Source: a bacterium
Lineage (GTDB): Bacteria > SZUA-182 > DTGQ01
Direction: 5' to 3'
NCBI GenBank assembly: GCA_040755755.1
Contig: JBFLZW010000044.1
Location: 1-60,549, forward strand
Length of the DNA stretch: 60,549 nucleotides
The notes under the pieces: model-generated
What the model was told of the DNA's origin: nothing
The model's database searches: none
The model's input: the letters and a program-made list of their open reading frames with translations, nothing else
Shown here: in pieces, positions 24,962 to 34,200 of the stretch
How positions within the stretch are numbered: position 1 is the first letter of the stretch
Layout: the number at the start of each line of letters is the position of its first letter
Made by a program: the position numbers and the translations under genes

Positions 24962-26767
24962 ATGAAGAATATCCTCAAATATTACCTGATGATCGTTGGA
25001 TTCCTGACTACCCTGTTCATGCTGCTTTTGGCAGTTTTCATTTTCAGTTTAATCAGTAACATCGGCAAGGTCTCCCTGCGCATGGAAGAGAAAGAAGAGC
25101 TTGCGGCTGATCAGCCTTTTTATCTGGAGTTGAATCTGGTGGGGGATGTTCAGGACCAGGAGGTTTCGGAGTTTGGCTGGTTTATCCAGCTCATTGAAGA
25201 GCAGCCAAGATTCCAGCTCTACGACCTGATCACTACCATAGATCAGGCATCCCGCGATGGACGGATCAAGGGGCTGGTCATCAGGAATCTGGACATGCAG
25301 GCATCCATGAATTCCTTTTTCGAGTTGAGCGATGCCTTGAACCGTTTCCGGAAGCAGGGTAAAAAGGTCTATGTTTTTTTAAACGAAGCTGACAATCAGA
25401 ACTACCTGCTGGCCTCGGCGGCGGACAGGATATTTCTCCAGAAAGAGGGAAGTCTGTATATACCAGGCATTTCCGGCTCATTTATGTACGTAAAAGATAC
25501 CCTGGCCAAGGTGGGAGTCGAAGCTGACTTTCTCCGGGCAGGAAGGTATAAGAGCGCTCCGGAAATGTTTACATCCAATGCCATGTCTGAGGATACCCGG
25601 AAAGTATACACGGAGCTTTTGAGTGATATCCAGGAGACTTTTATCACCACCCTGGTTAAAAACAGAAAATTATCCAGAGAGGAAGTAACCGGGTGCCTCA
25701 ACAAAGCCCTGATCACGGCCAGGGAAGCCCTCCAGCGAAAGCTGGTAGATAACCTCTCCTATCATGACGAATTCCTTGAAATTGTAGAGAAGAAACTCTT
25801 TCCGGAGATTGAGCCCTTGAGCTTCAGCACCTACGCCAGGGTTTCGCCTTCATCCGTCAAAGGGCTCAAGGTTGATACGGATAAAAAGATTGCCATGATT
25901 ATCGCCAACGGCCTGATTCAGATGTCACCCCAGGAGCATCAGATCAAAGAGCCTTCCATCCTGCCTTCCCAGATACTCAAGGAACTGGAGGAGGTCGAGG
26001 AAGATCCCGACATTAAAGCCCTGATTATCCGGGTAAACAGCCAGGGAGGCTCAGCCCTGGCTTCAGACATCATCTGGGAGAGAGTCAGAAAGCTGAATGC
26101 CAAAAAGCCCGTTTTCGTATCTATGGGCTCCGTAGCAGCATCAGGCGGCTACTACATTTCCATGAGTGCAGGTCAGATTTATGCTGGCCCGACCACCCTC
26201 ACCGGCTCTATCGGTGTTTTTGGCGGCAAGTTTGTGGTCAGCGATCTTTTGGACAAGATCGGTGCTCATACGGAAATTATTGCCTTTAGTGATGGGGCGT
26301 CATTGTTCTCCCCCATTCAGACCTTCACTCCAAACCAGCGCAGGGAGTTTGATGAGTTTCTTCAGAATACCTACCGGAGCTTTGTTACCAAGGCATCTTT
26401 GAGCCGGAATAAAAAGTATGAGGAGCTGGACGAAGTCGCCCAGGGCCGGGTCTGGACCGGCCGGCAGGCCCGGCAGGTTGGCCTGGTGGACGGTATTGGC
26501 GGCTATCATGAAGTCATTCAGGCTGTCAAGAAAAAGATCGGTTTGGGCAAGGATGTAGTCCCGACCATTGTCCCCATCACAATCGAGCCGGAAAGCCTGC
26601 TGGATATTCTGCGCACTCTCCGCCCCTTCCTGAGAGAGAGATTCGGTCTTTGCTCATCCTCTGATGTGAAACTGACGAAAAAGGTTGAATATCTGAAGAC
26701 GCTCAATAATCTTCTCTGCCGGGAGAGGTCTTTGTATTTAATGCCATTCCTGGCAGAGATTCAATAG
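24962..26767 (+). CDS. sppA: Signal peptide peptidase SppA, long (67K) type
   Basis: 601 residues. The N-terminal membrane anchor (YYLMIVGFLTTLFMLLLAVF) is followed by two tandem S49 peptidase halves. The first half carries the general-base lysine context FLRAGRYKSAPEMFT. The second half carries the nucleophile serine in GSVAASGGYYISM, as in Escherichia coli SppA, where Lys and Ser come from different halves. VDGIGGYHEVI closes the catalytic domain. The protein acts at the inner membrane and degrades cleaved signal peptides. It has its own upstream promoter and is convergent with the TPR gene at 26799. Confidence 0.93.
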   Translation: MKNILKYYLMIVGFLTTLFMLLLAVFIFSLISNIGKVSLRMEEKEELAADQPFYLELNLVGDVQDQEVSEFGWFIQLIEEQPRFQLYDLITTIDQASRDGRIKGLVIRNLDMQASMNSFFELSDALNRFRKQGKKVYVFLNEADNQNYLLASAADRIFLQKEGSLYIPGISGSFMYVKDTLAKVGVEADFLRAGRYKSAPEMFTSNAMSEDTRKVYTELLSDIQETFITTLVKNRKLSREEVTGCLNKALITAREALQRKLVDNLSYHDEFLEIVEKKLFPEIEPLSFSTYARVSPSSVKGLKVDTDKKIAMIIANGLIQMSPQEHQIKEPSILPSQILKELEEVEEDPDIKALIIRVNSQGGSALASDIIWERVRKLNAKKPVFVSMGSVAASGGYYISMSAGQIYAGPTTLTGSIGVFGGKFVVSDLLDKIGAHTEIIAFSDGASLFSPIQTFTPNQRREFDEFLQNTYRSFVTKASLSRNKKYEELDEVAQGRVWTGRQARQVGLVDGIGGYHEVIQAVKKKIGLGKDVVPTIVPITIEPESLLDILRTLRPFLRERFGLCSSSDVKLTKKVEYLKTLNNLLCRERSLYLMPFLAEIQ

Positions 26768-26798
26768 GAAGGCATTGGAAAAACTCCACTCGGTTAAC

Positions 26799-27536
26799 CT
26801 ATCTCCGATATATTTTTCGAACGCTGCCGCTGCCGCCGCCGCGGACAAATTTGGGAGGCTGCTGACGGACAATGGTCTTTTCCAGCATGAAGATTGACCA
26901 CATATCTTTATAAGCCCGCATCTTCATCTTCTGGTTATTCTGAAGGGCCGTGAGATTAGCCTTGATATTCTCGTCACCTGGCAGCCGCTTCAGCCCCTTG
27001 TTGAGGACCTCGATGGCTTCGTCCTTCTTCCCGAGGCTGCTCAGGCAGTAGGCATACAGGGACCAGACGATACTCTCCCTGCCGGAGGCGCGGGTAGCAG
27101 CCCTGAAGGCTTTGTTCATATTTTCCTCGTCCTTTTTCTTCATGTACAAAATACCCAGCATGCACTGCCCGATGTAATGGCTGGCAATCCCCCTGCTAAG
27201 ATACTCTTCAGCCTTTTTGAAATCCTTTTTATAATATTGTATCACTCCGATTTGAGAATTGAGCTGAGAGGCAATAAAGGGATGCCGGTACTGGTATTTG
27301 AACCCGCCTTCCAGGACATTGATAGCCCGGTCAAATTGCCCTTTGGTCAACTCTTCATTGGCCTGTTCAATAACGGCAGTAACCTTTTTCATCACGAGTC
27401 TGGCCAGCAGGAAAAAAACGGCGATAGCCGCAATCTGCCCCAAAATGATCCCGATAACCCAATGACCGGGAAGGGCAAAATGGAGGAGAAAGAAGGTTCC
27501 AACACCGAAGAGCAGGGAAATGGCAATATTGATCAT
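26799..27536 (-). CDS. Membrane-anchored TPR protein
   Basis: 245 residues. Two N-terminal membrane helices (INIAISLLFGVGTFFLLHFA and WVIGIILGQIAAIAVFFLLA) are followed by about four tetratricopeptide repeats, such as ANEELTKGQFDRAINVLEGG, YYKKDFKKAEEYLSRGI and SSLGKKDEAIEVLNKGL. A basic Gly-rich tail (KFVRGGGSGSVRKIYRR) ends it. The start ATG 27536 has AAAGGAGC upstream. It probably serves as an inner-membrane scaffold; the partner is unknown. It is convergent with sppA. Confidence 0.8.
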   Translation of the reverse strand: MINIAISLLFGVGTFFLLHFALPGHWVIGIILGQIAAIAVFFLLARLVMKKVTAVIEQANEELTKGQFDRAINVLEGGFKYQYRHPFIASQLNSQIGVIQYYKKDFKKAEEYLSRGIASHYIGQCMLGILYMKKKDEENMNKAFRAATRASGRESIVWSLYAYCLSSLGKKDEAIEVLNKGLKRLPGDENIKANLTALQNNQKMKMRAYKDMWSIFMLEKTIVRQQPPKFVRGGGSGSVRKIYRR

Positions 27537-27798
27537 AAATGAAAGCTCCTTTTATCCTTTCTTTATCAGCCAGTTCTGTATCCTAAATCCAATAATTATG
27601 TAATTATGGAAGTGCTTATTTTAGCAGAATTTCCATCTTTTTCAAGCTTAAAAGAGGGGAGCCCGGATGTTCCCCAATGCTATGGAAAAGCTTTCACTTA
27701 CTCTCCTCCTCCCTGGGGGTCAGTGCTATTAAATCAAGAGACGGATTAATAAGGTGGTGTTTTTTCCCTTGTAAAACCAAATCTTTTTGTTTAAAATA

Positions 27799-27826
27799 AA
27801 AAAGATGATATATTTATCATCTTTTT
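27799..27826. terminator. Bidirectional hairpin terminator
   Basis: AAAAAGATGATA (27799-27810), loop TATT and TATCATCTTTTT (27815-27826) form a perfect 12-base stem with A and T flanks on both strands. It stands upstream of the decayed MNT/HEPN genes and could end transcripts from either side. Confidence 0.65.
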
Positions 27827-27845
27827 GAATACACGGACAATTTCT

Positions 27846-28238
27846 ATGGTTACCTTTCAGGATGCACAGGAAGTGGTTCAGGTTATTGCCAGGGTGGTTC
27901 ATCCGGCTCTGGTTGTGCTCTTTGGCTCGCCAGGCAGATGATGTGCCAGGAGGGGGGCAGTATGTCAGGATGTGTGGTGTGGCGGTATGCCAGGAAGTCG
28001 TACCTGTGCGGTGAGCACTGCAAAGCAGCTTCCGCTGCGCTCCCGATGTCCACTCCAAAAGGCAATGGATATTATAAGGCAAGCCCGGCTATTTTCAAAA
28101 GTGACAGTATTGAGTCATCCACAAGGAAAGTGGCCGCCAGATTATCTTCAGTCCAGGAGAAGGAAAGCGGTATCGTGCTGCCGCAGTCCAAAGCGGCTGC
28201 CGCCGCAGAAGGCAGGAGCATTATCTTTTAGGGTGTAA
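27846..28238 (+). pseudogene. Possible decayed MNT nucleotidyltransferase
   Basis: ATG 27846 opens a frame reading EVVQVIARVVHPALVVLFGS, which resembles the start of minimal nucleotidyltransferase (MNT) antitoxins, whose hallmark is LFGSxARG. A TGA at 27939 follows LFGSPGR. The same frame stays open after it to a TAA at 28236, but without a clear D-x-D motif. It sits upstream of a HEPN-like gene, the usual partner. The match is short, and the assignment rests largely on the neighbour. Confidence 0.35.
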
Positions 28239-28282
28239 GAGCATCATTGCCCTCAAGAGGGAGATGAGATCGGATTAGCCGT

Positions 28283-28648
28283 ATGATTCGTTCTGTAAGT
28301 GCCATTCACTTTAAAGGCGCTTGCTATCATTCTCAGCAGAGTATCGAGAAAGCTATCAAAGCAATGCTGTTTACCAGGGGCTGGGAGTTGGAAAGGGTGC
28401 CCAGCATCGAACGGCTGGCAGCTATCGGAGAGGATTACAAGATATCCCTCAACATCTCTGATGAGGAAGTAATCTTTATCGATACGATTTACCGGGGAGG
28501 GTATCCTGTTGAAGCCGGTCTCCTCCCTTTGGGAGAGCCATCAGGAAATGATGCAGGGAAAGCCGTCAGCATTGCCAGACGAGTATTCAACGACATAAAG
28601 GCGGCAATGACCGGCCAGGGATTAGCTGCCGAAGAGCAAGCTGAATAG
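28283..28648 (+). CDS. HEPN-domain-like protein, N-terminally short
   Basis: 121 residues. CYHSQQSIEKAIKAMLFTRG matches the HEPN helix pattern CFHxQQAxEKALKA. The C-terminus (GGYPVEA ... GKAVSIARRVFNDIKAAM) matches the RYP-and-final-helix pattern of MNT-HEPN toxins, though RYP is changed to GGYP. The first HEPN helix (W-x-x-A-x-x-D-L) is missing, and a stop codon lies seven codons upstream of the start. The canonical R-x4-6-H RNase motif was not found. It is probably a decayed toxin of a nucleotidyltransferase/HEPN pair. It ends 25 bases before the secreted multidomain gene. Confidence 0.5.
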   Translation: MIRSVSAIHFKGACYHSQQSIEKAIKAMLFTRGWELERVPSIERLAAIGEDYKISLNISDEEVIFIDTIYRGGYPVEAGLLPLGEPSGNDAGKAVSIARRVFNDIKAAMTGQGLAAEEQAE

Positions 28649-28673
28649 TAAGGAGTCAATAAGGAGGCCGACT

Positions 28674-31217
28674 ATGAGAAAAAGGAGTGAGTGTGAGCAT
28701 ATGAGACGGGTTTTGGGAAGAATGACCGGGGGGGTAGGCAAGGGAATTACCTTATGGCTTGCAGGGCTCATGATAGCAGCCCTGGCAGGACACATGGCAG
28801 GTACCCTCACCCTGCTGCCCGGTCAGCATGAGGCATGGGCTGCTGATCCTCCGCCGGTGGTTTGCACCAGCAATGATCAGTGCCTGGCGGAAGAGTATTG
28901 TGAGAAGAAGCCCGGAGATTGTCAGGGAGAAGGGGTGTGTGTCAGAAGGCCAGCAGGCTGCCTGGCTTACGTTGATCCGGTCTGTGGCTGTGATGGCCGA
29001 ACGCACAGTAATCCCGGTTGTGCTGCGGCCTTCAGCGGTGTAAACGTGGAGCACGATGGCGAGTGCATCAAAGGCGATCTCAATGGTGATAGCCAGGTCA
29101 CGCCCGAAGATGCCCTGATTGCCTTCCGGTGCTATCTGGCTCTTGGCTCCTGCCCGCACTGGGCTGATGTCAATCAGGACAGTCAGATTACTCCGGCAGA
29201 TGCTCTTTGCCTGTTCCGAAAATATCTGGGGCTGACATCCTGCCTGGATTGGATCAAGCTCTGCTACATTGATTTTTTACGTATGTCTCCCTTGAAGACG
29301 GCTGAATATCTTACAAGTATACTGCACCTTCCGGTTGGAAAGATAGGTCCTGACTACAAAGTGGTCTCTACCGACAGCCAGCCGGTTGGGCTTGACTGGG
29401 AAAGGGAAATGAAATGGATAAAGGAAGGGTATGAGTACACCCTCACTAATGGTGGCCGGATCACCATGTGGGGCGATCCCAATAATCGGCCTTATCCCAA
29501 TTGTCAGCACTATGCCTTAACTTATCTCCTGAAGAGGCGGGGGACCTCAATCGGCTGGTCATACGATCAGGAAAAGGTAATGGCCAGGATGAAAGAGATA
29601 CTATTCTCGCTGGGCATAGTCTTGAGCGGTTCGGAAGAGTTATCCCTCGTCAAATCTTCTGCCGGTCCCTACTCTCATTGGTATGAGTTTACCGCAAAGC
29701 AGAAGTTCGGGTCCGAAACCCTGAGCTATCCGGGTATTTATGCGGAAATCGAAGGAGATACGGGTGAAATCAACTTCCTGAAAATCCTGAGATGGTATCC
29801 TAACCTAAACGACATCACGGTTGTACTCTCCGATGCGGACCTGGAGGAGAAAGCACAGTATTACTATACCCATACTGCAAGCCATGAGGTTATTTCCGTG
29901 CCTGCTGACCTGACAGTCGGGGAACTTTACATCATCAGGGACAGGCTGTGCAAAAGAGTCGGCGGAGCAGTCATCGATGCCTGGGGGTCCACCCTGCATC
30001 TGTTCATTGATGTGCAAACCGGCGACATTCTGGATGAAGAGCGGATGCTGGTTGACAATGCGGTCATAGACGAGCCAGCCAATACCCAAACCAATACCCA
30101 GAAGCCGCCGGAAGCCCTGATGCTGCTCATCGAGTATGAAGGCATGCCCGGCCTGACTAACTTTATCTTCGAGCTTCAGAAAAGAAATATCCCCTCACTG
30201 CTTCTGGCTTCGGCAGACTTTGTCGAGCAGCATACCGGGGAACTCAAGAAGCTGCAAGAGTATGGCATGGAGGTCGCGGCCTTATGCTCTCCCTCTCCCC
30301 CGCTCTGGGATGTGCCCTACGAGGAGCAGTATCAGATTATCAAAGACCGGAAGGAGAGGATCGAAGCCTGCCTCGGCAAGCCGATCAGGGCAATAGCCTC
30401 AGCCTATTTTGCTTACGATCATAATACCCTCAAAGTGGCTGAAGAGCTCGGCATCCCCTTTGTCATGGCCAGAGGGACCACCGGGGCCAAAGCAACCATC
30501 TATCAGCCGCAAGGGTACGATGTCAGGATATTTTCGGTTTCCAACGTGTCCTCGGAAAAGTGGGGCACCGGCAGCCTGTGCGATTACAGCTACTGGGCGA
30601 GGGAGGGGACGCCGGAGCAGTTCCGGGAGGAGCTGTTCGATGCCGCCCGGCAGCACGACAAAATCTCTCCGGTCTCCCATACCCGGATCGGCGGCCTGAA
30701 GGCAGCGTGGAATGCGGTCTATCTGGACTTTTTCGATCAGGCATCCATCCATTGGGTCGATCTGGACACCTTCGGGACAGTGGACGAGATACTCCCGCTG
30801 TCTGAAATCCCCCAAAACCGGGAGGTCCAATACACCGTCCCCAAACCGGCCCGGCCCCTCGATGAAGAGCCGAATGTTGATAATCCCTGTCAAATCAGCG
30901 ACTTTCCGGCATCTCCCGGCCAGGGAGTCGGCCAAGAAGCCGGGAGCAGGATCATCATCTTCCATAACGGCTATGGCTCCATGTGCCTGGCCGCGCTCGA
31001 TTTCCTCCAGGGTCTTGACTACCCGCTCGTGCAGCATCTGAATACCGATGCCGATTACCGGGACCGGCTGAACGAGCTCATGACCCAGTATGGCTCAAGC
31101 GAGGGGATATCGGACACATTCGGCTATCTGCCGGTCATATTCGTGAAGGACAAAGCCTACTCCGGCTTTGACGACCAGGTGAAAGAGGGAATATTGCAGG
31201 CGATCGGGGGGAAGTAG
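28674..31217 (+). CDS. Secreted Kazal-dockerin-deacetylase-like-thioredoxin-like protein
   Basis: 847 residues from ATG 28674, with AAGGAGG upstream. A signal peptide ends near HEAWA. Residues ~63-130 are Cys-rich, with the Kazal-type core PVCGCDGRTHSNPGCAAAF preceded by CTSNDQCLAEEYC. Residues ~133-195 are a type I dockerin: two Ca-binding repeats DLNGDSQVTPEDAL and DVNQDSQITPADAL. Residues ~200-480 are unassigned and rich in Trp/Tyr. Residues ~490-730 resemble a NodB polysaccharide deacetylase barrel (LQKRNIPSLLLASADFVEQH, IRAIASAYFAYDHNTLKVAE), but the catalytic Asp-Asp/His motifs are not evident, so it may be inactive. Residues ~757-847 are thioredoxin-like, with one Cys (NGYGSMCLAAL) and a cis-Pro-like segment (GYLPVIFV). 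The dockerin suggests docking to a cohesin partner, which was not seen in the window. Confidence 0.78.
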   Translation: MRKRSECEHMRRVLGRMTGGVGKGITLWLAGLMIAALAGHMAGTLTLLPGQHEAWAADPPPVVCTSNDQCLAEEYCEKKPGDCQGEGVCVRRPAGCLAYVDPVCGCDGRTHSNPGCAAAFSGVNVEHDGECIKGDLNGDSQVTPEDALIAFRCYLALGSCPHWADVNQDSQITPADALCLFRKYLGLTSCLDWIKLCYIDFLRMSPLKTAEYLTSILHLPVGKIGPDYKVVSTDSQPVGLDWEREMKWIKEGYEYTLTNGGRITMWGDPNNRPYPNCQHYALTYLLKRRGTSIGWSYDQEKVMARMKEILFSLGIVLSGSEELSLVKSSAGPYSHWYEFTAKQKFGSETLSYPGIYAEIEGDTGEINFLKILRWYPNLNDITVVLSDADLEEKAQYYYTHTASHEVISVPADLTVGELYIIRDRLCKRVGGAVIDAWGSTLHLFIDVQTGDILDEERMLVDNAVIDEPANTQTNTQKPPEALMLLIEYEGMPGLTNFIFELQKRNIPSLLLASADFVEQHTGELKKLQEYGMEVAALCSPSPPLWDVPYEEQYQIIKDRKERIEACLGKPIRAIASAYFAYDHNTLKVAEELGIPFVMARGTTGAKATIYQPQGYDVRIFSVSNVSSEKWGTGSLCDYSYWAREGTPEQFREELFDAARQHDKISPVSHTRIGGLKAAWNAVYLDFFDQASIHWVDLDTFGTVDEILPLSEIPQNREVQYTVPKPARPLDEEPNVDNPCQISDFPASPGQGVGQEAGSRIIIFHNGYGSMCLAALDFLQGLDYPLVQHLNTDADYRDRLNELMTQYGSSEGISDTFGYLPVIFVKDKAYSGFDDQVKEGILQAIGGK

Positions 31218-31247
31218 AAGGAATGTTTGTTTGGGGTCAGATGACAT

Positions 31248-34200
31248 ATGAGCTTATGTCAAATTCCAAATATTAATGAGAAAGCCGTTCGACTCGTTGA
31301 GTATCTGCGGCGGCTCGCTTCTCTGCGCTCTCCATTGGTGCGGGAGATCACCGGTTATGAAATGGTTCTCTGGGTCGGTGGGATCCCGCAACAAAAGGGA
31401 TGCTTCACTCAGGCTTGGGGACGAGATGAAAAATACGATCCAGATATCTGGATCGAGGTCCAGAGTCGGCGGGAACCAGAATTGCCGAGCGTCCCGGAGC
31501 AGTGCCAGAATTGGGTTAACGAGAATACTCTGCGGAACAAGAATGAACTGCCGGAACTTCTATCGTCCATAACCATCCAAGATCGCAATCCCAACTGGAA
31601 GGAAGGCTCCAATCTACCAGAGCTTATAACCTGCACCGCAAGGCTTGAGGATCATCCAGAAATTCAAAGTGCATGGGACCGCTGGGTTGAAGAACGCTGG
31701 CTGCCATGGACGGAAGAGCATAATGCCTGGGAGAGCATCCATAAGATATATTCCGAACTCTTTGCCATCCACCAGGAACAAATGCGACTCGGTGAGGAGT
31801 ATGAGCTCGTTCTCGGTCTTGGCCTTCTTATCTGGCAGACTCCAAGCGGGCACCGTGTTTGCCGCCACTTGATTGTCGCCAACGCCCTGCTTGAGTTTGA
31901 GGCGCGTTTGGCAAAATTCACTGTCCGGCCAAACCCGGATGGCGCAAAACTTCGACCTGAGCTCGATATGCTGGATATTAAGGGTCAACCAGCGCACGCT
32001 GAGGAAGAGGCGAAGCGGGCATTGACTGCTGCTGGGGATGATCCGTGGGAAAAGGATTGTATTGAAGGGGTACTTCAAGCTCTTGTGCGTTCAATCAATT
32101 CGCAGGGCGAATATGACAGCGCATTGGAAGGGAAGAGTGTCCGAGCATCCGGTAAACCCGTTGTTAAATATGCGCCCGCCCTTATTCTGAGAAAACGATG
32201 CGCAAGAGGTCTTACTGAAATATTGAACCGGATTAAGGGACGGATTGAGAAGGGCGAGGATATTCCCCGCGAGTTTTTGGATCTTGCTGAAATACAATCG
32301 GCAAGTGATGTCGATTCGGAAAATGATTCGGGTGAAGTGAATAGCTGCTTTGATGGTGAAGTGTTTTTCCCAAAGCCATCAAATGAGGAACAGCGTCGCA
32401 TCGTGGAGATGCTCAGAAGAGCAAGTCTCGTACTTGTGCAGGGGCCTCCTGGTACGGGAAAATCCCATACGATCGCTAATCTAATCTGCCACCTGCTTGC
32501 CACCGGCCAGAGAACGCTGATCACAGCAAAAACTCCTCGTGCACTTCAGGTTCTCGAAGGACTTATCCCGGATGAACTTCGGCCGCTCTGCATCAACGTG
32601 CTCGGCAGCGGACGTGAAGAGAAGAGGTCGATGGAATCCAGTGTCGGCGGAATACTCCGGAAGAAAGATGAATGGAGCGAAAAACAGGCAGCCAGAGTTC
32701 GTGAGGAACTTGAGCAAAAGCTCCGCGAATTGCGGGAGGAGAAAGCTAAAATCAACAGAAGGCTTCGCGATATCCGGGAATCCGAAGTTTATTCACATTC
32801 CATTGCTGAAGGAACCTATCGAGGTACCGCTGCACGAATAGCAGAAGCTATGAATCGGAATAGGAGTACCTACGAATGGTTCACGGACACGGTCCCTCTG
32901 GATGGGACTTGTCCAATCTCCGAAAGCGACTTGCGAAATGTGCTTGGGGGTCTGCGCCGCTTCACAGCCGAAAAGCGGCAGGAGTTAATCCGTCCGCGGC
33001 CAAAAGACCTGCTATCACCCGAAAGAGTCTCCACCCTCTTTGAGCATGAGAAAAAGGCGATTGAAGAAGAGTCCCGTTCGGCAAAAGGAGCGGATGAGCA
33101 ACTGATAGCCGATCATCTATCAAGGATGGAGGCCGAAACTATCAAGGCGATCCATGATTCCCTTTCTGCTTTCCTGAACGAGTACCAAAGGCTTTCCACA
33201 TCGCCTCATGCATGGATATGCGAAGCTTTGCGTGATGTTGCAGGCGGCAATTCATCCATGTGGCGTGACCTTCACTGCGTTACTCGGGATACAATCACCT
33301 CTATCGAACCGCTGGCCTCTGTGGCGGATGATACCACCATTGACTTTCCAGATACAACCAATATCAGAGCACTCCGTGAAGATGCCTGCAAACTGAAAGA
33401 GCACATGGAAAATGGCGGTAAACTTGGGTGGTGGGGGCCATTCCGCCCAAAGCTGGTTAAAGAGCGTGCTTATGTACTCAAGACCGTTCGAATAAACGGG
33501 CGTTCCTGCTCCACCCTTGAGCATATCTCAGTTCTGGCCGATGCGCTGTATGTACGGATTGCATGCGAAAAGGCATGGAGATTCTGGGCAGGCCGGTGTA
33601 AAAATATCCAGGGGCCTTATACCCTGCAACTACACAGGCTGAAAGCTTTGTATGACGCCTTGACCAGTGTGCTGTCCATCGAGACTCTCATTGAGCAATG
33701 CCGCAAGGCCCTGCAGCACTGTCCACATCTGGGCGAATCCATTTGGACCAATGAATTGCAGGTAAGAAAAATCATTGCCTCTTGCAGGCTTGCACTGGAC
33801 CGTCAAGCAAAGCGCCTTGCTATTGAAGAAATCCGGAGGATTGAAGCTCCACTGATGGTACTTGTTGCTAAGAGCGGTGTACATCCCATAACAGGAGAGT
33901 TACTTCAGTCACTTCGCCAACGTGACCCTGAGGGATTCGCACGTGCCTGGAATAAATTGCATGATCTGGATAGAGATTGTCAACATCTTCATAAGGTGAA
34001 CGAAGACATTAACAAACTGCGGCATCTTGTGCCAAGGCTGGTTGGGGAATTGGAACGCACCTGCAATGATGCCTGCTGGAATTCACGTGTTCAGGAGATA
34101 GAAAGTGCCTGGCATTGGGCCCAGGCAAGGTTCTGGGTTGAGGAATACATACGAAAGGAAGACGCTCCAAATCTCGCCAGGCGCGCAAGGCAGATTGAGG

